From NCBI GenBank assembly GCA_013396655.1, contig WBMV01000093.1, positions 467,885 to 531,884 of the forward strand: a stretch of 64,000 nt of DNA, given 5' to 3'. The stretch is from Campylorhamphus procurvoides (Eukaryota > Chordata > Aves > Passeriformes > Dendrocolaptidae). The notes beneath the pieces were generated by a model, which worked only from the letters and a program-made list of their open reading frames with translations, had not been told where the DNA came from and did no database searches. Shown piece by piece: positions 48,364 to 58,900 of the stretch. Positions within the stretch are counted from its first letter, which is position 1. Every line of letters begins with the position of its first letter. A program made the translations under genes and the position numbers.

Positions 48364-48469
48364 TGTAATAGGTTTGTATATGATTTGTGCCAATAGGGGA
48401 ACAAATGGTTTTATTGCACACTCATAAAACAAAAAAAACAACTGTTGTAAGGTCATCAGTTTCCCTGAA

Positions 48470-48600
48470 CCTTTATCAAGGAACACCCAAATTATGATAG
48501 GGAATCGGTCAAATCACTAAATCCTAAAATTCCCCTGTCACCCCTTTATCAAGGAATACCTGAATTATAGTAAAGAGTTATCAAAGACACTAAATTGTAA
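48470..48600 (+). repeat. Tandem duplication inside the LTR U3
   Basis: Two diverged copies about 73 bases apart share CCTTTATCAAGGAA, a following AATTAT and a later CACTAAAT (48470-48528 and 48543-48600). Direct repeats in the U3 of retroviral LTRs often act as enhancer modules; here that role is inferred from position. Confidence 0.75.
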
Positions 48601-48801
48601 TCTAGTAATTAACCACTTGTAAAAATAATGACTTAACTGTAGCCATATAAGGAGAAGTGTGTAAAATGCATATGTATACCATGCAGTGAATATGTATGAC
48701 GTGGCTGGATAAAAGCCAGACACACATTGTACTTGGTACATGAGTCAGTGGAGTGAAGACTCCCCCACCTCATGCCCAGCCCTGTATTGCTCTTACCATA
48801 T

Positions 48802-48807
48802 AATAAA
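48802..48807 (+). terminator. Polyadenylation signal of the LTR
   Basis: AATAAA lies about 90 bases downstream of the TATA-like box and 46 bases before the LTR end, the layout expected for an R/U5 boundary. Confidence 0.6.
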
Positions 48808-49204
48808 CCTTTTTATTATAAAAATTTATTCGGTTGACACTCTGTTTCTCACATTGGGAATCAGGTAAGGAAGCAGCAATTTCAGATCTGTGCTCTCATG
48901 TTTGTATTCTCTCAGCACCAACAGAAACCACACAGATGTGGAACATTTTACTATTTCTAACCATTTCCTCTTGGATCCAACCAACAGGACTGAGAAACCT
49001 GCCCTGGCAAGCAGAGATCAGCTGAGCTGTGAACAATTAGCTGCTTCACCCAGGCCCTGCTCATCCTCTTAACCAGCAGCCAAAGAATACTTTAATGCTG
49101 ATCTGGCTCAGCCTTAGCTGTGATACTGTCCTAGCACTTGTACAGCCTGGTTTAGTTTGTACAGAACAACAAAGGGTCCTGTTCTCCAAGGGTGGTACTT
49201 GAAA

Positions 49205-49500
49205 GCATATCTGCAAGAACAGATCTCATTATTTTAATTAAAAGCTTCCACGTATTATTTTCGAAGCTAACAAATATGGCCATAGTTGTAATTATGGAAT
49301 CACCAAATATAGTCTCAAGATCTTCCTAATAATGATATCCTTTTTAAAATCTCATAATCTTAAAAAAATGTTGTAATTAAGTTGCCAAGCAACTATATTT
49401 GTCTCCATGAAATAAAGCCAAATCTACAGATAATTGCAAATAACTCATTTCCCAGTGGATTAATTTTTTTGTGTGCCAATTAGGCTCACAAATCTCAAGC
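49205..49500. other. Candidate regulatory block with RFX X-box
   Basis: A repeat-free AT-rich block with numerous TAATT/AATTA cores. It contains GTTGCCAAGCAAC at 49381-49393, two inverted RFX half-sites (GTTGCC and AGCAAC) with a 1-base spacer, matching the X-box pattern GTNRCC-N0-3-RGYAAC. RFX proteins bind such sites in ciliary and other gene enhancers. The exact inverted repeat GTTGC-N3-GCAAC is unlikely by chance (about 0.06 expected in 64 kb by my estimate). Conservation is untested. Confidence 0.4.
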
Positions 49501-51379
49501 TGTCACCTTCATCTCCAGACATACAGCCGGCTGAGAGCACAGCTATAAACAAAACAGCCTGAGTGCCTCTTGTTCCCTGAGTAAGAAAGAAAATGAAGAT
49601 ACCAACACACATTTGTAGATGTCAGCCCCTCGAGAACGGAAAAGGGGGGCAGATAATCCTCAGATGTAGAACAATTAAAACACTTTGTCGAGCTTTTAAG
49701 AAGAGTGTTCTGGGAAAGCTCCCGAGAGACTTCTGTGATTGCAGTTTTTGGGGTAACAGCTGCCTCGTGCCTCAAACCCACACACAGCCCACACCCCCAG
49801 CCACGGATGGTTTTCCCTCTAAAATGTCCCAAGCCCTGGTTGCCCTTTCCAATGACCCTCACCCAGTGCACTGATTGTGTCTGTCACACACTCATCCAAA
49901 TACATCTGAAGGCTCCCTGAAATGCTGACTCAGCCCCAGCAGGGCACTGGCAGGAGCAACACCTGGAGATGCTGCTGCTCCCCCTCTGTCCCCAGTCATT
50001 CTGGAAGGCTCCAGGTGCAAAGCTGCTGCTGAAACTCCCACCCTCAGGCACCTGCACAAGCACCTCATGCAGCCCCTGTTCCACAGTGTCCATCTAACAC
50101 GGCTCTGCTTTCACCTGCTGAGGGGGTATTTAGGAGCATTTCGTTAAGTGATTTCTTCAGAACATGTAGACGAGTCTAAGCAACTGCCCCAACCAAATCA
50201 ATAGAGCAGCTTTGCAACCTAAAACATTCAGAAGTGTTTTGCTGCCAGGATTTATATGCAAAGGAGTCCCTTTGCCTGTCCCTGCTGCTGCTGAACCTCC
50301 TGCACTCAGCCCTGCAACCTGCCACTGCAGCTCAAAGGAACTGCCCAGAAACACAAATTCAGGACATGTGAGCGATCACAAACCCTCGAAAACCGGAACA
50401 ACTCTATTACATGTCTCCAGTTCAAAAAGTAATTACATACAATTCACAAAACTTGAAAACAAAGTTGAACCATCAAGATGTGAGCTGGTGGCTGAGGCTG
50501 AACACTCCTTACTCCAACATCTACTGCTCAGCCCAGTGTTTTCTCCTGCACGGGTGCTTTGAACCTACAGAAGGGCTTGTATGGGAAACCTGGGCTGATG
50601 GGCCTCATGGGCACAGGGGCTCCTTTGACTCATTTTGTCATTCTCTGGAGTGAAGATAGAATGGCTTCTCCCAAAATTCCCATGCCTGACAAGTCACCAA
50701 AGCATTTGCCACCAACACTATCACTGTTCCCATCCTCAAGTTACCTAAGATTCCCTTCACCCAAGAACTTAGATTTTCCCATTCCTTTCAAAAAATCCCT
50801 GACTTTACTCCTGCAGGGGAAGGGTAACCTGGACCTCTGCCACCTGCATTGTTTCTCTACCTAAAACATCCAAGTTCTCCATCCCTTTAACTATTGAACC
50901 CACCTTTGCACACCCATTGAGATGAGGACATTGCCATACACCACGGCACTATAAATACTGCTGTAATTCTGGCCCTGAATTCAGTTTGGGAGGGGAAGAG
51001 GCCGATTCTTGGGGAGATCTGCACTTAAACAGCTTAAAGACTGCACAGAAATTAAAAATACATCCTGTGGAAAGCAAAATTGCTACAATGGGGCATTTGT
51101 ACCCACAACCAAGGTTTCAGAAATGCTGATTAATCCCTGCAGCCATAAAGCACGGGAGGTACATCTCCAACACACTTCTGAAACCCTGGCCATGGAGTGT
51201 AAAGATGCAAACAACAGTCTGAAAAGCATGTTCTCCCCTTTGTCAGCATCCCTGCAGAAAAAAAACTCAACCACAAAGTGTTTGTAACAAAACACACTGA
51301 TAGTCAGGTAGGTATTTCACTTTTTACCTTCTTGAATTTAACAAAAGCCTGGATCCACCACTCAAATTAAAGAGTGTGC

Positions 51380-52320
51380 AGTAAAGCATTAAGTCTGTAT
51401 TGAACAAGTTTAATTATTGTGTAAATGAAAGAAATTATTATTCATTCATGACATTTATTTCAGTTCTAGTGCTAGCTGCTTTTATAAAACTGGCATTGGG
51501 GGTGCAGGGGGAGGAGGAGGCTGGGTGTATAATTACTACTATATTTCTTTGCCAAACATTAGTGAACTTAAACAAAAAGTGCTTGTTTTCGCTAGGGAGG
51601 AAAAAGCATGTGAGCTATCACTGCTGAATCTTGAGGACGCCCCCAGCTTTGACACGGTGCCAGGCTCTGATAGGTACACCAATATTTGGGAGGCTGATAA
51701 CACAGGGCTCATTGAAGCCCCAAGAGCAGCTCGGGACTCTGGTGGGTCAAAAGCCACCCAAACGATGGGAACAATCCAAGGTGCCGCCCCCGGCAGTAAC
51801 GGGAGCCCCGGTGCAACATGAGAGATAAAGTGGGGGCTGATGCTATCGGGGCCTGTCCAACAATGCATCTCTTCTAATGGATTTTCACAGGGCTTAAACT
51901 TCCAACAAAGGAAGGCGAAAATAAAAACCTCTGAGCTGATTCAGATCAGGCATTTTTGGAAGTCTGAAGAAGGCGAGGGAGAGGCTGCCCAGGGAGGGGA
52001 CATGCACGATACCAGTAAATGTGTCCCACCCTCTCGGCCTCATCCTGCACAGGGTGCTGATCCCAGGAGAACACTTGTCACCTGCTCGGATCCACCCAAA
52101 ACGTTTGAACTTTCTGGAGAGTGCTGTAAACAAATCCCAGCAACTAATCAAAACAGACCTTCCAAAAACTATGCTTTTCCTGGAAGAACTAATTCCTGTA
52201 CTTTTGTCGCCCTCCAACTATCAGCATTTAATCACTGTGCTACAGGAGTGATGATGCTCTGGCAGAAGTGGCCTCGGTTTACTTTAAGGAAGGAAAAAAA
52301 AAAAAGAAAGAAAAATCAAC
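51380..52320. other. Repeat-free block with CpG-retaining core
   Basis: The first part (51380-51600) is AT-rich. The middle (51600-51860) holds about ten CpGs, more than its neighbours. The 183-codon plus frame at 51840-52391 starts here, but it runs through an A-rich tract (Lys-rich end) and matches no family that I recognise. The texture fits a conserved non-coding element better than an exon. Confidence 0.35.
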
Positions 52321-52519
52321 ACCGGGCCACACAAGTTGTATGTAAGAAATTACAGCTGATGGATTTAGATAAGTGGAAGGAGCAGGAATGATCCTGAAGG
52401 TCAGCCTAAGCAGGGGAACAACTGCAGTGATTTTTCACATCCACATTTAGACATTCCACTTCTCCCCTTGTGCTAACCAGAAAATACACCCTTTTCGAGA
52501 GAAGCTCCACAGAAGAGCC

Positions 52520-52790
52520 ATGGCTGCTCACCTCTGAAAGCCCAGGAAGTTTGCACACTCAGCTGAGGGAACAAACGTGACTAATTTTTTGCATTCCAGG
52601 GTAGTACAAATCCGAGTCTGTTCTGATCTCATTCCCGATTCAAAATGAGTCGCTCTTAAGTTTGTTCCCAATTCCTTTGCTGAACCTAATCAAGCCAAGT
52701 GGAACAAGCCATAATCCAAGCAGAATTCAATGAACTGCACCCATTAAGAAGGCTATTAAAGCTTGTCCTCAGGCTTTAAACCAGGAGAAG
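52520..52790. other. Candidate conserved non-coding block
   Basis: AT-rich, repeat-free DNA with several retained CpGs (near 52577, 52613, 52637 and 52653) and multiple AATC/TAAT cores. No coding content is seen. Confidence 0.3.
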
Positions 52791-52835
52791 ATTTAAGGTG
52801 AAGACGAGATTATCCCACATCTGCCTCCCATGACC

Positions 52836-52847
52836 TCCCTCTGCTGG
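52836..52847 (-). promoter_or_regulatory. CTCF-like motif
   Basis: TCCCTCTGCTGG on the plus strand reads CCAGCAGAGGGA on the minus strand, extended to GCCAGCAGAGGGAGG. This is close to the CTCF core CCASYAGRKGGC with one mismatch at the last base. Single motifs of this quality occur by chance, so occupancy is uncertain. Confidence 0.35.
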
Positions 52848-55800
52848 CACCAGAACTGCCACGGCCAGAGGGACAGATGTTGGGGCGGGTAGATTTGAGA
52901 CACTGACCTATTCTCCCACGTTCTACATGGCACTTACTTCACAGCTGACTCTTTTTTTGCCCCCAGACTGCATTTAAGGCTCAGAACTGTCACACTGCTG
53001 CTTTGGTGCTGCCCCTTCCATCAGGCTGGGCAGTCACACCACAGCCCATGGACAGCCTGATCCTCCTCCTGATTAGACCACAGGGTTTGCAGACACAAAG
53101 CACTATCTCGTGCCAAGACCCGATTACTGCTGCACCCAAACAGCCACAGCAACAACAGGCAAGGTAATTACACCTAGAAATAGGTTACACACAAAGCCAA
53201 CTGCTGTGGCCAAGCCTGCACAAGAGTATCTGCATTTACTTTTTCACTTGCTTAAAATAATTGCTGAATTTATGCCATTAGGAGCAGGAGACCAATCGCC
53301 ACATCATGTTTGGACTTTTGAACATCACTGAGAGCTGAGGACCAAAGAGGGGCAGCATTCCTTCCAACCTCCATCAGCACACCCAACCCATGGGCACCTC
53401 TCCTTGGGGGAGAGCTGGGCTCTGTGCTGGGGGGACACCAGCTGTTAACAGAGGCAACGAGGGCTGGGTTTGGTGTCCCGGAAGAGGTGAGGAGGCACTA
53501 CCCAAATCCAAGCCCACTGATCCAAAAGCTGAGGAATGACTGCTGCAGAAGCACCCACACTGGACACGTCACCAGAGTCATTTCAGAGCAGCCGCTTCTG
53601 TCCACCCCCCTCCTGGGTACCTGCACATGAGCAAGAGGACTCAGAGCAGCTCCTCAGGGCAAACACTTCTTTGCCACACTGCACACACATACTCAGCGTG
53701 GCTTTGCCCATACCACTGACATCCTTGTCTCAGCCAGTCAAGAGTTTTCCACTGCCCACAGAAAAGAACAACCACAGAAATGGGGCAAGGCACCCTTTCT
53801 GCCCATCTCCATGGGAAGAAGTCACTTCAACATCACTTAAGAGTAAAATGGGCAGGAAAACTTTGTTGCATTGATAGTACCAGAGTGGTATTTTTTGACA
53901 TTATGATTTCTTGCCTAGCAGCCTGTGCTTACTGAGCCTCCCTGACCACAGAGACTTCACCTCAGAGGGGTCAAGTGCTCTGTGAACATTCCATGGGGAA
54001 GAGCAAACTCCTCCACCAACACAGGCACTCACAGGCAGGGGCCAGCCCTCCTGGAAAGCACACTCAGGCTGTCACTAGGCATTTCCACAGCCAGCTGAGA
54101 TGCATGAACAATTCATATAAGGCAACACCAAAAATAAAGCTAATTACTTTAGGCTCATGATAAGAGAGATCTTTTTCTACAGGCAACTTTGCAAGGTCAC
54201 CTTTCTTGCTTTAGTTAGTCTCTCTCTATATTTTTTTTTTGAAAGGAATGACATTGAACTGCTTTCAAAGCTTATCTAATTCCACCTCAGGGCAAGAAGG
54301 AGTTAAGACCTTAAAAAATACACACACATGAATAGAAAGCCAGGCTGCTAGGGCAATGTTTTAAAAAAGGAAAGGGGAAAAAAAAAGTATGTTCTTACAG
54401 TCAAAACAGACCCACAACCGCAGTGTTTAAGGTCACTTCCTCTCCTCCCAGTGCTGGGAGCAACCCTGTCAATCAGCCGGTGTGCTGGGAGTCTCTGCTC
54501 ACTGCCAGGGCAGAAAGTGGCACAGCAGAACAGTAACATCTGCCCGCTGGGAAAGGGATGGAGGACGCAGCTTTCAATTGATTCCAAAGGTCCTTTGGGA
54601 AAGATGGAGCCTCTGGTTTATTAGCACTGACATTCAGCTCTCCGAGGAGCAGGCTGATACCTATTTAATTTAATGCCATTTTCCAGTAGGGAAATGTTTG
54701 TCAGGCTCTTGCCAGGGAAGCCCAGCCAGCAGCACCCGCCTGGCAGAGCTGCTGCCCTGCCTGGTGGGACAGCACAGCCCCAGCACGGGGCAGCACCAAA
54801 GTTCTCAGCTCCATCAGCAAAAGAGGGCCTTGTGCTTCAGACTATTTGCTCCTGCCTTTGATCCAGTGGAGGGGGAAATGCCAACACAACCCCTACTGTG
54901 TTTCTTTTGAGAGGAGTGTGTGCCCAGACCACCCTGACCCTCGGAAATGAAAGCCAAACCTGACCTGGCTGCACCCCAGACACAACCTCACCCTCACCGT
55001 AGTTTGTGACATTTCTTTGGGCAAGTCCCTCGGACAGGTGCTCTTACATGCAAAATGGAGGTATTTGCCTCATTTTAGAAATAGATTGCTGCATGACAGA
55101 CAAGGGTCTTTCAAGATACAATACCATTATTCTTCCCTTAAAAATTCATCCTTAGATGATGGCATTGACCTGCTGCTGTCTGGTTGCCACTATCTGTGTC
55201 CCACTGTGAGTACACATCATGGTGGGGTTGTGTGCCATGCTGGTGTGTGATCACACCACTAACCTGATAAAAGGACAAGATCTGGGGCAGACTCAGGAAA
55301 GCTCCAGGAGGTGAACATGACTTTGGCTCATTAATGAGACCTTAGGCTTCTACAGTGAGGCCAGTGGGGCTGCACAGAAACAACCCATACTAGATCGCCA
55401 ATCAGGCATCAAAAGATGCAAATACATGCCTGGTGTAATATTCAATCTCATGTAAGGAATCTGGGCATCTGTTTCTCACTGATCCCTTAAAGCTTCATCA
55501 GTCTTGTGAAGCTCAAGGATCTGTCTACAAACAAACATACTGATGAAGCTGCTCCACAATCTTGATTTTAGCTAAGCCCTAATCCAGACTAAGAAGATCT
55601 GCAGAATTACACAAAAATTACCCTGTCACAAAACAGAATATATCAGGAAAGGTCTCCATGACATTTCCAGGTTGGTATCTTCTCTCCCAGCCTTTGCAAT
55701 GCTCACGAGGCACCAATCAGTGCATCTGCAGCCAGACACATTGGCTGTCACTGCACTGATCATGTGAGTTGGGATTAGTGAAGGAAACTAAAGGCTACTG

Positions 55801-55901
55801 CTATTTTCTTGTATACACCTCAGTGAATTGTTCCAAAGTAGAAAAATATTAAGACTATATATCGAAATCATACAGATCCAATCAATGCTGCACCCATCTC
55901 T

Positions 55902-55985
55902 ATGTTTAAACCTAGAAGTATTACATGTCTAATGTACTTATATATTAAACACTACGTGCCATGTTTAAACCTAGAAGTATTACAT
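55902..55985 (+). repeat. 25-bp direct repeat, 59-bp period
   Basis: A 25-base sequence beginning ATGTTTAAACCTAG occurs identically at 55902-55926 and 55961-55985. The spacer contains AATGTACTTATATATTAAAC. After the second copy the match to the spacer decays quickly, so this is either a partial 59-bp tandem duplication or a short templated insertion. Confidence 0.85.
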
Positions 55986-58900
55986 TACATATATAAATGT
56001 GCCCACACACAGACACTTCTACACAAATCTCCTGAGTTTTGATTATAATCATGATAAAAATCAGTTTGCAGCTGTGCAGGCAACTCTGCCCAGGTCAGAA
56101 CTGAGCACTGACTCTGTTCCACACAGACTCCATTCCTGGATAGAAATGGTTAGGGAGACACAGGCTCTATTTTGAGCTTTTCAACTGAAAAGGATGAAAG
56201 AATTGATGTGACAGCAAAGGATATGCTGGGCTTAAGAGCTCACACATTTCCCTGTATATTTATACCTCTGGCCTCCGAGATGCAAAGCTTTTGCAAAGCA
56301 GTGTCCAGTGATGTGCTGAGTGCCAGGACTGCTCATTTGGAGTGCAGAGAGGGAGGGCAGGATGAGCCCAGCACTGTCCCAGTGCTCCAAGGGTGACCTG
56401 CTGTCACAGGCAGCTCTCCCTCTGCCACTGCCTGTGCAGCCTGGACAGCAGTCCACACTTCCAGCAGCCACTTCCACCCTGGAGAGACCTGCTGGTTTGT
56501 GTTTGCTCAGTGCTGTGAACAGCCCTGTCCTGGAAGGCCCTTTTGGCTGCCAAGCTCTCAGGGCAAGCCTTGTGTCACCACACACAGTGCCAAGTGTGGC
56601 TGCAGTCGGGCTCCCACCTTCCTGGGGTCCTGGGAGTGCTGCTTTGGGTAAAAACAACACACACAAGTGTAGAGCTGCCAGACCCCTGGTCCAGGAACAT
56701 CTGTAGGTGCTTGTTCCTTCTAACAAACAGTGATCACTCAGCATATTTGAACATACAAGCCCATCTGGGACCCTGCAGTAGCCAAGCACCCGAGTGCCCC
56801 TAAACATTACAAACCTGATCACCCTTTGGAGAGGGAGAAATTAAAAAATACTCCTTTTACACAGAGATGCAAGATTACACCTACCTATAGAAATGTCTTT
56901 AAATGAAACAACTAACCCAAAGGCCTCGTTGCCTGGGCTGCTGCACTAGCAAGGAAAATCAGGAACCTTCCAAAGCCCTGGAGTGGGCTCATGTCTCTCC
57001 TCCCAGATCAGGGACCTTGAGGAGATGAGATCCCTAATTCAGACATATTTACATGCTTGAAGTTAGAGGAGAAAAGATCCAAGTCTGAGCTGCCCAGAAT
57101 GAGAAGGGCAACTTTACCGTGATTTTGAACCTACAAGTTTTTAAGGCAACCCTCACTATCCCTTCCCTTTTCTGGTGCAGGACCCCACATGGGTCACTCA
57201 CTACCCCACAGCCATCAGCTGAGGTACCTTCCAAGGCAAGTGGTGCCCTCAAACATCCATAACTAATTGTTTTTAAATATTTCTCATGATCCTGTAAGAG
57301 ATCCTTTTGCTCAGTCCACTGCCTAGAGCCAGGAGAGAGCTGGGTTCAGCAGAGTGGTGCCTCTGAAAGGACTGACCTTTTATGTCCCAATCCCACACAA
57401 ACCTACAAGACATGAAAAATGCAACATAAAATTCATGAGGCACCACTCCAGGGCACTTTTTGGAACATTTTTCAGTAAATTTAATATTTTTTTAGATTTA
57501 TTAGAGATTTAGATTTATACCTCTGTTGGTCTCAGAGGTGACTACTAGACAAGGTTACAAAAGCAGCATCTCTTTCAGTGATCTCCCTCCACAGGCAGTG
57601 GAAGGACCCACATCTCTCCCTATCACCTTCTGTCCATGTTGAGGAGAAAAATGGGATTTTGTGCTCCCAGTTTCTCTCACCAGCACAACACAGTGACATT
57701 TGAGCACCAAACAAACCCGTTTTCTAAGACAAAACAACAAAACTTCAACCTGTACCTTGAGCCCAGGAGGGGGATGATTTTGGCTTCTCTATGGTTTCTT
57801 CTTTTTTACAAGGAAGGGGGGGGAAGTCTGGGGAGCTGGTGAGGACACCATTAGGGCTGGGCTCACGGCACCACTGTGCTGCCCTGTCACAGCATCTCCC
57901 TGAGCACAGCCCCAGCAGCACACCCCAGGCATGACACCCACCCTCCGGGCCATCCCCAGAAGGTAAAAGCTGTTCTCTCCTCCCACAGGCAGAGCCCTGA
58001 TCCCCAGAGCTGCACTCTGTGCCCAACTGGTGCCACTCCCTGACGGGAACAGGGGCGCTGCCTCGGGGTGTAAGGAACACCCAACACCTCCAACGCTCCA
58101 TATGGTGCCTCTCTCTCCAAACCTGCCAACTTGACCCCTTTCCATTTCAGCACCCCATTCCCCATTTCATTCCTGCAGCAGAACAGAGTTTATTTCAGAG
58201 AGAACTCCCAGACCTGGAAGCAGAGACCTTCTCTGCCCACACAGCAGGTGATGATCCTCAGTGACACAGGGGTGAGGAAATCCAAACCGGGTCATAAACT
58301 GAGGCAGCAAAACAACCAGCATGAAATTGCCTCTGAGGCAGCTGATCTTCTCTGTCCAGGCAGTGCTGTTAATGTATTCTAACACAGTTTCAGCTTTAAC
58401 TCTCCTGGATTGACAACAGAATTGAATTACTCTTCCAAATCTCTCTCTTTCAACTTGTCATAAGATTTTTTAATCCAACAAGAAGCACTTCCTTGGCAGG
58501 GTTGCAATTGTTATATTTTTCCAGCTTTTCTGATTTAGGGATTTTAATCTTTTTAGCCATGAATTGACTTCTCTGTACTAGCACTCACAGAAAAAAAAAC
58601 CCAGCTATTGCTCGCCACACAAGCTGCCAAGTTCCTGGGAGCAGATGGACGGGATCGTAGGCTTTTAAAGGAAATCATTGACAGTCAGGGAGAACACACC
58701 AAACACAAGCGCAGCTTCAAGAGGGTTGGACAAAGATTGATCACAACGCAGAAATGACAGAACACTAAACAAGGAAATAGAATCCCTATCTGTTCATCTC
58801 TCACATCTGTACTGTGTAGAACACTGGGAGCTACAGCAGTGCCTGACTGAGCTGCAGGGTAATGCAAGCCACGTGCAGCCCCTGCTTGCCGGGATGGGAC

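Larger units (their letters stand above)
48364..48853 (+). mobile_element. Probable solo LTR of an endogenous retrovirus
   Basis: This is a 490-bp element bounded by TGTAATAGG and TTTCTCACA, the TG...CA ends expected of an LTR. It shows a promoter-to-polyadenylation order on the plus strand: a TGACGTGG CRE-like site at 48697-48704, a TATA-like GGATAAAAG at 48707-48715, an AP-1 site TGAGTCA at 48741-48747, and AATAAA at 48802-48807. No gag, pol or env sequence lies on either side, so it is a solo LTR left by recombination. The left boundary is uncertain: an alternative start at 48349 (TGTGA) would pair better with the TCACA end. Flanking GTGG and TTGG could be a diverged 4-bp target duplication, but this is weak. 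The family is not named. Confidence 0.75.

Noticed and set aside
48854..48875. Primer-binding site and internal retroviral sequence after the LTR
   Set aside because: TTGGGAATCAGG does not clearly match a tRNA 3' end, and no gag or pol sequence follows, so a full provirus is not supported.
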